From assembly GCA_018401465.1 (NCBI GenBank), contig JAGYKE010000004.1:1-64000 (forward strand): 64,000 nucleotides of DNA, in the 5' to 3' direction. The position numbers were made by a program, and so were the translations under genes. Under the pieces are notes generated by a model that worked only from the letters and a program-made list of their open reading frames with translations, ran no database searches and was not told the DNA's origin. How positions within the stretch are numbered: position 1 is the stretch's first letter; each line of letters starts with the position of its first letter. Below are positions 18,334 to 27,151 of this stretch, in pieces. This stretch comes from Aestuariivita sp. (GTDB taxonomy: Bacteria > Pseudomonadota > Alphaproteobacteria > Rhodobacterales > Rhodobacteraceae).

Positions 18334-19188
18334 TTAAGCTACTGCCTGCACCTGCTGATCGGTTTCAATGCGGTTAAAGTAGGCCACGGCGGGCGGCTGT
18401 CCGCCATGGGCAGTGTGAGGGCGTTGGTGGTTGTAGAAGGTGATCCAGCGCCCGATGCCGACCCGAGCCTGCGACCCCGTTTCCCAGGCGTGCAGATAGA
18501 CGCATTCATACTTCAAGGACCGCCACAGCCGCTCGATGAAGATGTTGTCGATGCAGCGTCCTTTGCCATCCATCGAGATCCGGGTGCCGACCCTTTTCAG
18601 CCGGTCGGTCCAGGCGAAGGACGTGAACTGCGACCCTTGATCGGTGTTCATGATCTCGGGCGGGCCGAACTTGTGGATCGCCTCGTTCAAAGCCTCCACG
18701 CAGAAGTCGGCTTCCAGCGTGTTCGATATCCGCCAGGCCAAGACCTTCCGGGTATACCAGTCCATGATGGCGACCAGATAGAGGAATCCGCGGCGCATCG
18801 GGATGTAGGTGATGTCGGCACACCAGACCTGATTGGGCCGCTCCACACGCAGACCGCCGAGCAGATAAGGGTAGGTCTTGTGCCCCTTCGCGGGCCTGCT
18901 GGTATCGGGCGACTGGTAAATCGGCATCAAGCGCATGAGCCGCATCAGTCGACGAATGCGCTTGTAGTTCACAACATACCCCTCGTTCCGCAGGTGCCAC
19001 GTCATCTGCTGGACGCCGTAAAACGGCGTTTCGAGGAACTGCTTGTCGATCACCACCATGAGGTCGAGGTTCATCGCCGTCTCGCCCATCAGTTCGTAGT
19101 AGAACGATGACCGTGCGATCGACAGCAGGCGGCATTGCGCCCCGACCGACAGGCTCGGGTGGTTCTTCTCGATCATCCCGCGCCTCAC
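18334..19188 (-). CDS. IS3 transposase OrfB (DDE catalytic domain)
   Basis: A 284-residue protein with an HTH_21 region (LSVGAQCRLLSIARSSFYYE) and an rve integrase core. The DDE triad can be placed at VWCADITYIPM, MNTDQGSQFTS and IERLWRSLKYE. The 3' part matches the remnant at 61181-61391. It overlaps orfA by 4 nt in the -1 frame, as needed for OrfAB fusion by programmed frameshifting. Confidence 0.93.
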   Translation of the reverse strand: MRRGMIEKNHPSLSVGAQCRLLSIARSSFYYELMGETAMNLDLMVVIDKQFLETPFYGVQQMTWHLRNEGYVVNYKRIRRLMRLMRLMPIYQSPDTSRPAKGHKTYPYLLGGLRVERPNQVWCADITYIPMRRGFLYLVAIMDWYTRKVLAWRISNTLEADFCVEALNEAIHKFGPPEIMNTDQGSQFTSFAWTDRLKRVGTRISMDGKGRCIDNIFIERLWRSLKYECVYLHAWETGSQARVGIGRWITFYNHQRPHTAHGGQPPAVAYFNRIETDQQVQAVA

Positions 19189-19478
19189 TTGCCGGTCCAG
19201 GGCTTGAGCTTTCTGGACAAAAAATCGTTGGCCACAGCCAGCTCCCCGATCTTTGCATGCAGCGACCGCACCGTGTCCTCGTCGATCTCGGGCGCTCTCT
19301 TGCCACCACGCTCAAAGATGTCAGCCGCGCCCTCCAGAAGAGCCTTCTTCCACTGATGGATCATCGTAGGATGCACGCCATATTCGGCGGCCAGCTCCGA
19401 CACCGTGCGCTCGCCCTTCACGGCCTCCAGCGCCACGCGAGCTTTGAACCCCGCGTCATGGTTCCTGCGTTTCTTCAT
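19185..19478 (-). CDS. IS3 transposase OrfA
   Basis: A 97-residue HTH protein (FKARVALEAVKGERTVSELA, then a leucine-rich segment ending DFLSRKLKPW). It binds the IS ends and is joined to OrfB through frameshifting at the 4-nt overlap (19185-19188). Confidence 0.92.
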   Translation of the reverse strand: MKKRRNHDAGFKARVALEAVKGERTVSELAAEYGVHPTMIHQWKKALLEGAADIFERGGKRAPEIDEDTVRSLHAKIGELAVANDFLSRKLKPWTGK

Positions 19479-20732
19479 GTTCTGATCTCCTCGTTCTCGG
19501 AGACCAGCAGACGTCAGATCATAGCTTGCGTCACTGTCCGATTTTCGGGGAGCAGCTCAGGTCATGCGGCTTGAAATGCGGCAAGCCACATGCTTCGCGT
19601 ACTGATGCGTGAAAATGGCTCCAGCTCTTCATGGTGCCGCCTGGGATACCCGACAGCTGGAACACCAAACGCTCTGACATGTCTTCTGGCTGCCCAAGCA
19701 GATCCAGCGAGATGCCGTTCAGAGGCATAACAAAAGCTTCGCTGTTCTTTGTCTCACCTGCCGCGAAGCGCAATTCTGATCGATCCCAGTCCAGCTGATC
19801 CCAGCGTAGGTTAGCCCCCTCGCTGGCGCGAAGAGGGGTGGCAATCATGAACCGCAGGAACCGCTGATAGACGGGTTTGAGTCCAGCTGCGCTCCACAAC
19901 CGCGCTAACTGTTCTGGACCATAGAAACTGGCCCTTGGGGCAGGTGGCTTGGGTCGGCGCCGCTTGGAGACGGAACTGGCTGGGTTACTGGCAATAACCT
20001 CTTCGTCCATTAAGTAATCCAAGAAGCGCGACATGGCCCCAAACCGATGTCGCGCCGTCGCAGGCCGATCTGCATGCCGCTCGATCAGGTCTCGCAAGAG
20101 GCGCGACGTAATAGCGTCTGCTTCCCGGTCTGCCACGGCCAATTCTTGCAGGCTCAGCCGGACATGGGCAATCTCGTCCCGCTGATGCTTGGTGCTGCCC
20201 TCATCAAGACACTCTGCTGCGTAGCGACTTAGCCAAATGGAGCAGGTCCGCTTTTGGGCCTCGGCAAGACGTCGGTCAGCCTCAGCCTTTCGAGCATCAG
20301 CGGCAGGATCACCTCCTGCAGCTACGACGGCCTTTATCCGGGCGGTCTCTAGCCGCGCTTCAGCAGGAGACAGTGTGACTGGGTCCCCCAACTTCATTGT
20401 GACCTGAGGATGCCGCTTGCCACCATCCATGTATCCGCGCTTTCGGTAGGCATAGGTCCAGCTGGCTGACTGGTTGTTGATGGCCAGCTTTAGTCCACGG
20501 CATTCAGTATCCGACAAGGTTATCCTGTCGCCTAATTCGCGCTGTTCTTTGACGTAGCGCGCGATGGCGCGTTGATCGATCTTGCAGTGGATGGATCGTG
20601 ATGACATTCAGCGAGACGCTCAGCGAGACAAAGTGGCGGATCTGAGCGTAGGTTAGCGAGGCAAGTTGCACTCGTAAACCTAAGAAAAATTGAGCTCTGA
20701 TAAACAATTCGTGGCTTCACAAAAGATAAATA

Positions 20733-20782
20733 GCTGACTTCTAATCAGCAGGTTCGGGGTTCGAGTCCTCGTGGGATCGCCA
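20733..20782 (+). other. tRNA-Arg(TCT) 3' fragment (att core)
   Basis: The sequence begins at the anticodon arm, GCTGA-CTTCTAA-TCAGC with anticodon TCT. It continues through the variable loop AGGTT, a T-arm CGGGGTTCGAGTCCTCG, and an acceptor strand ending GATCGCCA. The 5' half is absent, so it is an integration-site copy rather than a gene. It lies between the start of the broken integrase (20607) and the end of the second integrase (20826). The complete tRNA must be outside this window. Confidence 0.85.
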
Positions 20783-20825
20783 TGTCTTCTCTTTTCGCTT
20801 TGTTCTTCAAGATATTGTCTTCCGG

Positions 20826-21851
20826 TTAGTCTGATTTTGTTTGGTGGTTAGTCTTAGCCGCCGCCGCTTTGGCGATGTCCAGGCGGCTAGCAGCGCGGGT
20901 GTAGTGGGCCGTTGTAGAAACTTCACCGTGGCCCAGAATCGCCGCGACGCCCTGTATGTCCGCCCCGGCGCTCAACAACGCGTTGGCCCGCGCCTTGCGG
21001 ATGCCGTGGGCGCTGCCCGCGAAACCGCACTCGACAGCGAGTGAGCGCACCTTGTTGCCCAGACCAGCAGCGGACCTCGGTTTTCCAGCGATGGCGAGGA
21101 ATGTCCCCGACGTGATTGCCCGTAACCGCGCCAGCAACTCGGGTGACAAGGGACACACCGCCGGGGGCGCGCTGCGCTTGCCGAGTTTCTGGCGTCGGTA
21201 GACAATGACGTCGCCTTGCAGGTTGTCTGGGCCAAGACGCACGACGTCGGCCAGCGCGGCCCCGGTCTCATAGAGCAAGTGCAGCGCCAGACCCGTGGGC
21301 GTGTCCAGCGGATGGCGCGACAACACCATCTCGACCTGCTCGGGGGTCCACGGTGCGATGCCATTCCCGCTTTCGTATCCCGACCACGTGGCTGCCACCG
21401 GGTCGCTATGACGGAGGCCCCAGCGCATCGCGAAGCGCATAAGGACCCCCAGCCGCTTGCGCGCAGTGTTCCTTGCCGCGTCGGTTGGGATCTGGTCGAG
21501 GAATGCCTGCGCGTGATGGGTGCGAAACGCCGCATCGGAGCAAGGTAGATCAGCGAGCACCCGAAGACGCTCGAAAAGCCGCTCATAGCCCTGCCGCGTC
21601 GCGGTTGTGTAAGCGCGGAATTCGCGGCCATTCTTGAAGGCGGCGATCAGCGCGCCGAACGTCCCCGTCGCGGCGGCTTCGCGGGCCGCGGGCTCGGCGG
21701 CGAGGAAGTCGGCATAGCGGCGCTCGAATTCTTCGCTGCCGAACACCGCGCCAAGCTCTGCCTGCCGCCCGTCCAGTCGAACACGCCAGCGCCGCCGCCC
21801 ATGCCGATCGGCATAGGAGGTGACGCCGGGGTATTTGCGTTTAAGTGCCAC
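20826..21851 (-). CDS. Second tyrosine recombinase/integrase
   Basis: A 341-residue tyrosine recombinase. An N-terminal arm-binding-like region (KYPGVTSYADRHGRRRWRVR) is followed by a core domain. The C-terminal catalytic part has HGIRKARANALLSAGAD, LGHGEVSTTAHYTRA with the nucleophilic Tyr. The GTG at 21851 gives MALKRKYPGV and lies inside the end of the preceding 55-codon gene. Its 3' end is only 44 bp from the tRNA-Arg fragment, the usual position for an integrase next to its own att site. Confidence 0.87.
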   Translation of the reverse strand: MALKRKYPGVTSYADRHGRRRWRVRLDGRQAELGAVFGSEEFERRYADFLAAEPAAREAAATGTFGALIAAFKNGREFRAYTTATRQGYERLFERLRVLADLPCSDAAFRTHHAQAFLDQIPTDAARNTARKRLGVLMRFAMRWGLRHSDPVAATWSGYESGNGIAPWTPEQVEMVLSRHPLDTPTGLALHLLYETGAALADVVRLGPDNLQGDVIVYRRQKLGKRSAPPAVCPLSPELLARLRAITSGTFLAIAGKPRSAAGLGNKVRSLAVECGFAGSAHGIRKARANALLSAGADIQGVAAILGHGEVSTTAHYTRAASRLDIAKAAAAKTNHQTKSD

Positions 21852-22008
21852 GGCGCAGGGCCTCCAGAACGGGGTCGGAGGGGTCGATGGGCAGGGCAGG
21901 CGCCGTCGGGGTAAAGACGGTCGAACCATCGGCCTTGATCTCGACAGCCACGGGTAGGCCTAGCGACTTGAACGTCGCCAACGCGGCGCGAAAGGCGCGG
22001 GCTTTCAT
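21841..22008 (-). CDS. 55-residue protein overlapping the integrase start
   Basis: The protein begins MKARAFRAALATFKSLGLPV and ends PVLEALRRGT. Its ATG overlaps the stop of the RHH gene (ATGA) and its last codons overlap the integrase GTG start in another frame by 11 nt, so the three genes are translationally chained. I do not recognise a family. A small accessory factor for integration, or an Xis-like protein, is possible but unproven. Confidence 0.6.
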   Translation of the reverse strand: MKARAFRAALATFKSLGLPVAVEIKADGSTVFTPTAPALPIDPSDPVLEALRRGT

Positions 22009-22151
22009 TGTCTTGCCTCCTCACGCTCAACGAATTCAGCCAGCGCGCGGACGACGATGAACGCCATTGATCGGCCATCCGCGACGATGCGCAGGCGCTC
22101 TTTGAGCGAGGCGGGGACACGGACGCTGAGAGGTTCGTTTAAGTTTTTCAT
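22005..22151 (-). CDS. Small ribbon-helix-helix-like protein (48 residues)
   Basis: The protein starts MKNLNEPLSVRVPASLKERL, the beta strand plus first helix of a CopG/Arc-type RHH fold, and ends FVEREEARQ. It is first of the three-gene integrase operon. It faces the divergent RHH gene at 22246 across about 95 bp, which suggests mutual or auto-regulation of this intergenic region. Confidence 0.65.
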   Translation of the reverse strand: MKNLNEPLSVRVPASLKERLRIVADGRSMAFIVVRALAEFVEREEARQ

Positions 22152-22245
22152 GACGCCAATTTCCTTAATTTGGTTGCATATATGACACCTAATCTACTAA
22201 TCCACCCGCTTGACGTCAACAGCAAATCTGCGGTACCGATTGCGC

Positions 22246-22554
22246 ATGAGCGAAGATGTTGTTGCCTTGACCATCCGCATTCCGGCCAAGCTGAAGCACC
22301 GCGCGACGGTGGCGGCGGCACGCGAGGGCATTTCGATCAACGCCTTTATCCAGCGTCTGCTTGATGCGGCCTGCCCGCAGGCGAACCCGTTTAGCGACAC
22401 GGCGCACCAGCTCGCGACGCTCGCGCTACAGTTCGATGAAGACGCCCCGCAGGCGCAGCGCGTCGCGTTAATCAAGGCGATGCGCGCGTCGATTGCGGAA
22501 TTCGACGCCGCGATCGAAGCCGCGCCGATCCACGAGCCCGACTGGAACGAGTAG
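22246..22554 (+). CDS. RHH/Arc-type small protein
   Basis: A 102-residue protein. The N-terminal part, VVALTIRIPAKLKHRATVAA followed by REGISINAFIQRLLDAA, is a canonical RHH DNA-binding or HicB-like C-terminal motif. The remainder is a charged helix. The ATG at 22246 (MSEDVVAL) is chosen because the RHH strand starts right after it; an in-frame start at 22210 is possible. It is divergent from the integrase operon and ends just before an IS630 remnant, so downstream genes may have been displaced. Confidence 0.7.
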   Translation: MSEDVVALTIRIPAKLKHRATVAAAREGISINAFIQRLLDAACPQANPFSDTAHQLATLALQFDEDAPQAQRVALIKAMRASIAEFDAAIEAAPIHEPDWNE

Positions 22555-22840
22555 GCGGGGGATGGTGCCGCCAGTCCCCCTGTGAACAAAGACTGGCGGC
22601 GGCTTAGAGCGTGTCGCGTTTAATCGATTTTGTATCCAGCCGCCTTGAAGAAGTTGTAACATTCCTCGTCGGTGAAGAGCTAGCATACATGACCGACGGC
22701 CTGCCAAAGTTCATGGTAGGTTCGGGCTGCAGCCTTTCGGATCAGCGCCTTGAGCTTGGAGAAGGCCATTTCGATCGGGTTGAGGTCTGAACCGCGCCGG
22801 GTTTGCCGGAGGCTCCAACTCCTGAGTAGGATGGAGCATC

Positions 22841-23164
22841 ATGAGCAAGACAACGAACAAGTTTTCCCCCGAAGTGCGCGAACGAGCGGTGCGTTTGGTT
22901 CTCGACAATGAGGGCCAGCATGGATCGCGCTGGCAGGCGGTGATGTCGATTGCGGCAAAGATTGGCTGCACGCCGCAGACGCTGAACGACTGGGTCAAGA
23001 AGGCCGAGGTGGACAGCGGCCGACGCGCTGGCGTGCCGACCGAGATGGCCGAGAAGATGAAGGCGCTCGAGCGCGAGAACCGCGAGTTGCGCCAAGCCAA
23101 CGAGATCCTGCGGAAGGCGTCGGCTTATTTTGCGATGGCGGAGCTCGACCGCCGGTCGAAGTGA
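22841..23164 (+). CDS. IS3 transposase OrfA
   Basis: A 107-residue HTH protein ([20 protein letters not shown]) with a C-terminal leucine zipper-like helix ([20 protein letters not shown]). It overlaps orfB by 4 nt for frameshifting. The sequence class differs from the IS3 at 18295, so the two elements are not recent copies of each other. Confidence 0.92.
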   Translation: MSKTTNKFSPEVRERAVRLVLDNEGQHGSRWQAVMSIAAKIGCTPQTLNDWVKKAEVDSGRRAGVPTEMAEKMKALERENRELRQANEILRKASAYFAMAELDRRSK

Positions 23165-24069
23165 TGGTGGGTTTCATCGACGCGCACCGGGATGCGCACG
23201 GGGTCGAGCCGATCTGCACGGTTCTGCCGATCGCCCCGTCCACCTACTACGAACATCTGGCAAAGCGGGCCGATCCGTCCCGGCGGTCGGAGCGGGCGCG
23301 CCGGGATGAGGCACTGCGCCCCGAGATCTGTCGCGTGTTCGAAGAGAACTGGCGGGTCTATGGCGTCCGGAAGATATGGCGGCAGCTTCGCCGTGAGGGC
23401 TTCGACGTTGCCCGCTGCACGGTCGCGAGGCTGATGAAGGTCATGGGTATTCAAGGCATTATCCGGGGAAAGCCGCACAGGACGACGGTCCCCGACAAGA
23501 AGGCGCCCTGTCCGCTGGACAAGGTGAACCGCCAGTTCCGGGTGCCCGCGCCGAACATGCTCTGGGTCAGTGATTTCACCTATGTCGCAACCTGGAAGGG
23601 GTTCGCCTATGTGGCTTTCGTCATCGACGCCTATGCCCGCAAGATCGTCGGCTGGCGTGTCAGCACCTCGGCGCATGCGGGGTTCGTCCTTGATGCCTTG
23701 GAACAGGCGGTCCACGAACGCCGGCCAGCCAAGGGTACGGGACTGGTTCATCACAGTGACCGCGGCTCCCAATACCTGTCCATCCGCTACACCGAGCGCC
23801 TCGCAGAAGCAGGCATCGAACCTTCGGTCGGCAGCGTGGGCGACAGTTACGACAACGCGCTGGCCGAGACGATCAACGGCCTGTTCAAGGCCGAGGTCAT
23901 CCACCGACGCGGACCTTGGCGCAGCTTTGAGGCCGTCGAATATGCGACCCTCGAATGGGTGGACTGGTTCAACAACCGCCGCCTGCTCGAACCCATCGGA
24001 AACATCCCACCCGCGGAAGCCGAAGCCCAATTCTATGCAGCCCTGGAAACTGACGCCATGGCCGCGTAA
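23161..24069 (+). CDS. IS3 transposase OrfB (DDE catalytic domain)
   Basis: A 302-residue protein with an rve core. DDE residues are visible at [22 protein letters not shown] and [12 protein letters not shown]. The frame is intact and the ends are perfect, so the element is potentially active. Confidence 0.93.
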   Translation: MMVGFIDAHRDAHGVEPICTVLPIAPSTYYEHLAKRADPSRRSERARRDEALRPEICRVFEENWRVYGVRKIWRQLRREGFDVARCTVARLMKVMGIQGIIRGKPHRTTVPDKKAPCPLDKVNRQFRVPAPNMLWVSDFTYVATWKGFAYVAFVIDAYARKIVGWRVSTSAHAGFVLDALEQAVHERRPAKGTGLVHHSDRGSQYLSIRYTERLAEAGIEPSVGSVGDSYDNALAETINGLFKAEVIHRRGPWRSFEAVEYATLEWVDWFNNRRLLEPIGNIPPAEAEAQFYAALETDAMAA

Positions 24070-25172
24070 CTAACCGAAATCAGCCTCCGGCAAACCCGGC
24101 GCGGTTCAGTCGGGGCTGTAGGGTGGCAGGAAGAGGAACCACGCACCAATGTCGCGCATGGCTTTGGCCGCGCCGGGGCTCTTGTGGCTCGACAAGTTGT
24201 CGAGGATGACCACGTGGCCGGGGCGCAGGGTCGGTACCAGCTGGGTCTCGACATAGAGGTCGAACATCTCACCGTTCATTGCTCCGTCGATCACCCACGG
24301 GGCATCGAGGCGGTCGTAGCGCAGGGCACCGATGAAGGTTTGGGTGCGCCAGTGCCCAAACGACGCGTGATCGACCACGCGCTGCCCGCGCGGGGCCCAG
24401 CCAGTGGTCTTAACCATGTTGGTCTTGAGCGATGTCTCGTCAATGAATGCCAGTCTTTCCAGATGTCTGGCCATGAAGGGCTGGCGTTTGCCTATCCAGA
24501 TGCGGCGCAGGTCAGCCACGTCCTGACGCTTCTGCTCAAGCGCTTGCAGGTCTTTTTTGGTGTGACAGCCCGAGCCTGAGCAGAAGCCGACCGACCGACG
24601 AGCGATGCACCTTCACCCCGTGCTCCGCCGCCAGTTCCGTGGTCAACTCATCAATCGTCAGATCGGGCTGCGCCGCGATCCGGCTCTCCACCCAGCCCTT
24701 TGCACCGGTCAGTTTACCGCGCCCGGGATTGCCCTGAGGTTTCGGCGCGAGCGAGCCGGTCTCGCGCTTGAGCCGAACCATGTCGTTGACGAACTTGATC
24801 GAAACGCACAGCCGCCGCGGTATGCGTGCTGCCCTGCTCCACCAGCCGCACGGCACGTTCACGCAACTCAACAGGATGCGGTTTGCCCATCTCTGACCCC
24901 CGTATCTGCCTCAAAGACATGGAAGCACAGGCCGAACCGCATGGGCGTCCTGAATGTGAATAGGAGCGACACACTTTAAAGGTGAACTCCTTTTGCGAGT
25001 CCAAAAAACTTACGCGCCTTGATGCGATTCAACCGCTCTCTTAGCAAGGAAAGCATAGCGGCAAACTCCAGTTCAAACGGTCCAGTTTGCGGGAGGCAGA
25101 GCACTCGTTCACGATTGCGGGCCGGCTGCGCCATCGGGAAAATGCATGGCAATCAACCCTTCAGGGCGTGGG

Positions 25173-26516
25173 CTACATCAGCACGCCGGGCAGCCAGAGC
25201 GACAGGATGGGGAAAGCCGCGATAAGCCCAAGCACCACGATCTCGGCCAGAAGGAACAGGCCGATGCCCACGAAGATGGTCTCCAGCCGCACCTTGTCAC
25301 CCACGATCGACTTGATGACGAAGACGTTCAGGCCGATGGGCGGAGTGACCAGCCCGATCTCCAGAAGCTTGATGACCAGAACGCCGAACCAGATCAGCGA
25401 CAAGCCATAGCTGTCGACGATGGGAATGGTGAGGGGAAGCGTCAGCAAGATGATCCCGATCGGGTCGAGGAACATGCCCAGCAGCAGGTAGAACAGCACG
25501 ATCAGGGCCAGCACCATGACCATCGACAGCTGCGACGCTGCGATCCAGTCGCCGATGGCGTTCGACAGGCCGGTCAGTGCGATGAAGCTGACATAGATCT
25601 TTCCCGCCAGCGCGATGGCGAAGATCATCGAGGACTGGAACACGCTTTCCCGAAGCGCCGACACGATCTTGGCCAATGTCAGCCGCCGCAGGGCCAGCCC
25701 CAGGACCAGTGCCGCGATGGCGCCGACGCCTGCGGCCTCGGACGGGGTGAAAAAGCCCGCGTAGATTCCCCCGATCACGACAACGAACAGCACGACGATC
25801 GACCAGCATTGGCCCAGGCTGCGCCAGCGGTCCGCTGTGCTGATCGTTTGCTGCGGGCGCGGCGCCGACTCGGGGCGCAGGCTGGCCCAGATGTAGATCA
25901 CCACCAGATAGGCAAACAAGGACAACAGCCCCGGAATGATCGCCGCCATGAACAGCCGCGCGATGGATTGCTCGGCGAAGACGCCATAGAGGATGAACAG
26001 GATCGAGGGCGGGATCAGCGACCCCAGCGTGCCGCCTATGGCGACCGATCCCGTGGCCAGCGACTTGGAATAGCCGAACTTCAGCATTTCGGGGATGGCG
26101 ATGCGTCCCATGGCGGCGGCGCAGGCGACCGATGATCCGGTGATCGCCGAGAACCCGCCGCAGCCCACGACCGAGGCCATGGCCACGCCGCCGGGCAGGC
26201 GCGCCAGCCACAGCCGCGCGGCGCGGTAGATGTCGGTGGTGAAGCCCGCCTCATAGGCGAGGTGGCCCATCAGCACGAAGAGCGGAACGGTGGCCAGGCT
26301 GTAGCTTTTAAGGAAATCATAGGGGCCGTTGGCGATCAGCGACAAAGTCGGGCGCCAGGCGAACTGGGGCATGAATTCAGCCCCCGGGCGCCACGCGAAG
26401 ATGATGAACACGCCGACCGAGGCTGAAATGCCAAGCGCGGCTGCGATGGGCACACGGATCGCCAGAAGCACGAGCGTGATGATGAGCGTGACCAGTCCGA
26501 CGACAAGAGGGTCCAA
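25173..26516 (-). CDS. dctM: TRAP transporter large permease (DctM)
   Basis: A 447-residue membrane protein with 12 or so hydrophobic segments and the DctM features GSLIPPSILFILYGVFAEQS and FLDPIGIILLTLPL. It couples sodium-driven import of an organic acid with the small permease and periplasmic protein encoded upstream on the same strand; the DctQ stop lies 3 nt before its start. The operon is divergent from iclR and shares a regulatory motif with the dmd operon. A dicarboxylate feeding DmdAB/Dml is therefore the likely substrate. Confidence 0.92.
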   Translation of the reverse strand: MDPLVVGLVTLIITLVLLAIRVPIAAALGISASVGVFIIFAWRPGAEFMPQFAWRPTLSLIANGPYDFLKSYSLATVPLFVLMGHLAYEAGFTTDIYRAARLWLARLPGGVAMASVVGCGGFSAITGSSVACAAAMGRIAIPEMLKFGYSKSLATGSVAIGGTLGSLIPPSILFILYGVFAEQSIARLFMAAIIPGLLSLFAYLVVIYIWASLRPESAPRPQQTISTADRWRSLGQCWSIVVLFVVVIGGIYAGFFTPSEAAGVGAIAALVLGLALRRLTLAKIVSALRESVFQSSMIFAIALAGKIYVSFIALTGLSNAIGDWIAASQLSMVMVLALIVLFYLLLGMFLDPIGIILLTLPLTIPIVDSYGLSLIWFGVLVIKLLEIGLVTPPIGLNVFVIKSIVGDKVRLETIFVGIGLFLLAEIVVLGLIAAFPILSLWLPGVLM

Positions 26517-26519
26517 GGA

Positions 26520-27062
26520 TCAGATCTCCCCATGCGCGGAAGCGGGCGCGTCTTCGTCGATGCCGGTGATGGCGGTGTGCAGGCCTTGCGCGATGCTGAC
26601 CAGAAGGCGCAGGAAGAACAGCGTGATCGCAAGGCCGAAGACCGCCTTCATCGGCCAGGTCGGGATCTGCAGAACCCCGTCATAATAGGCGCCCTTGGTG
26701 ATCTCGTCCGGCATGCGCCGCACGATCATGAAGCCGATGCCGCCGAAGAAGATCGCCATCGCGAAGGCTCCGAAGGCGCGCAGCACGCCCTTGGCGCGGG
26801 TGCCCAGCCAGTCGGTGGTCACGGTGACCGTGATATGCCCACGCATCCGTTCCACATAGGCCAGCGGCAGCACGATCACCGCCACGTTCAGCAACCCCAC
26901 CATCAGCAGGTCGTCGGGAAGCGGACGCAGGAACAAAACCCGGCCCAGGATCGAGCCGACGATGATCGCCCCCATCGCCAGAAGCACGATGCCCGCCAAG
27001 ACTAGCGCGGCATTCTCGACCAAGCTCTGAGCCTTGCGGAGTCCCTTGGGAATGGCGGTCAT
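26520..27062 (-). CDS. dctQ: TRAP transporter small permease (DctQ)
   Basis: A 180-residue protein with four membrane helices (AALVLAGIVLLAMGAIIVGS is the first). The ATG at 27062 (MTAIPKGLRK) is preferred over an in-frame start at 27125 that would precede the hairpin. It pairs with DctM in the inner membrane. Confidence 0.88.
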   Translation of the reverse strand: MTAIPKGLRKAQSLVENAALVLAGIVLLAMGAIIVGSILGRVLFLRPLPDDLLMVGLLNVAVIVLPLAYVERMRGHITVTVTTDWLGTRAKGVLRAFGAFAMAIFFGGIGFMIVRRMPDEITKGAYYDGVLQIPTWPMKAVFGLAITLFFLRLLVSIAQGLHTAITGIDEDAPASAHGEI

Positions 27063-27103
27063 GTTGTCAGCTGCCCGGACCTGGCGCCCTTCCGGGCGGG
27101 AAA

Positions 27104-27134
27104 GGGCCGGGGACGCAATCAGCACCCCCGGCCC
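27104..27134 (-). terminator. Intercistronic hairpin between dctP and dctQ
   Basis: GGGCCGGGG (27104-27112) and CCCCGGCCC (27126-27134) form a perfect 9-bp stem with a 13-nt loop and no T-tract. It lies right after the solute-binding-protein gene and probably stabilises its mRNA or lowers downstream expression. Confidence 0.6.
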
Positions 27135-27151
27135 GGCATTCGACTGCGAAC

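Larger units (their letters stand above)
18295..19559 (-). mobile_element. Complete IS3-family element, 1265 bp
   Basis: Terminal inverted repeats read TGAGCTACTCCCCAACTC at the left and TGAGCTGCTCCCCGAAAA at the right, both ending GGACAG. They are flanked by a 3-bp duplication GGT (18292-18294 and 19560-19562). The element contains overlapping orfA and orfB. It is inserted in the integrase gene. A truncated relative lies at 61181-61391. Confidence 0.92.
18101..20607 (-). pseudogene. P4-type tyrosine integrase interrupted by IS3
   Basis: The N-terminal part (20607 to 19563) reads a P4-like integrase from MSSRSIHCKIDQRAIARYV to GLPHFKPHDL. The C-terminal part (18291 to 18101) resumes RRTFSTLMSEHTDVSETVID and ends LLESWV. 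Removing the IS at 18295-19559 and one copy of the duplicated GGT restores PHDLRRTF and an intact frame. All catalytic residues are then present: Arg in TPLRASE, HDLRR, the His in LNHKQ, and Tyr in MRHYQH. The gene start is about 125 bp from the tRNA-Arg fragment. The island is therefore probably unable to excise by itself. Confidence 0.9.
22788..24108 (+). mobile_element. Complete IS3-family element, 1321 bp
   Basis: Perfect 27-bp terminal inverted repeats begin TGAACCGCGCCGGGTTTGCC. They are flanked by a 3-bp duplication GTC (22785-22787 and 24109-24111). Joining the flanks restores the IS630 transposase frame ([15 protein letters not shown]), proving insertion into that older element. It contains intact orfA and orfB. 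Confidence 0.93.
22605..24982 (-). mobile_element. Decayed IS630-family element, interrupted by IS3
   Basis: On the minus strand the transposase can be followed from [20 protein letters not shown] (about 24890), through RLKRETGSLAPKPQGNPGRG, to FIDETSLKTNM and LPPYSPD at 24108. It resumes at 22787 as [21 protein letters not shown] frameshift lies near the N-terminus, the LSHQK frameshift typical of IS630 is mid-gene, and an in-frame TAG follows HVC. GTGTCGC-type ends occur near 22608 and 24968. The copy is inactive. It marks the left flank of the catabolic island. Confidence 0.8.

Noticed and set aside
20733-20782. Functional tRNA-Arg gene
   Set aside because: Acceptor 5' strand and D-arm are missing; only the anticodon-to-3' part is present.
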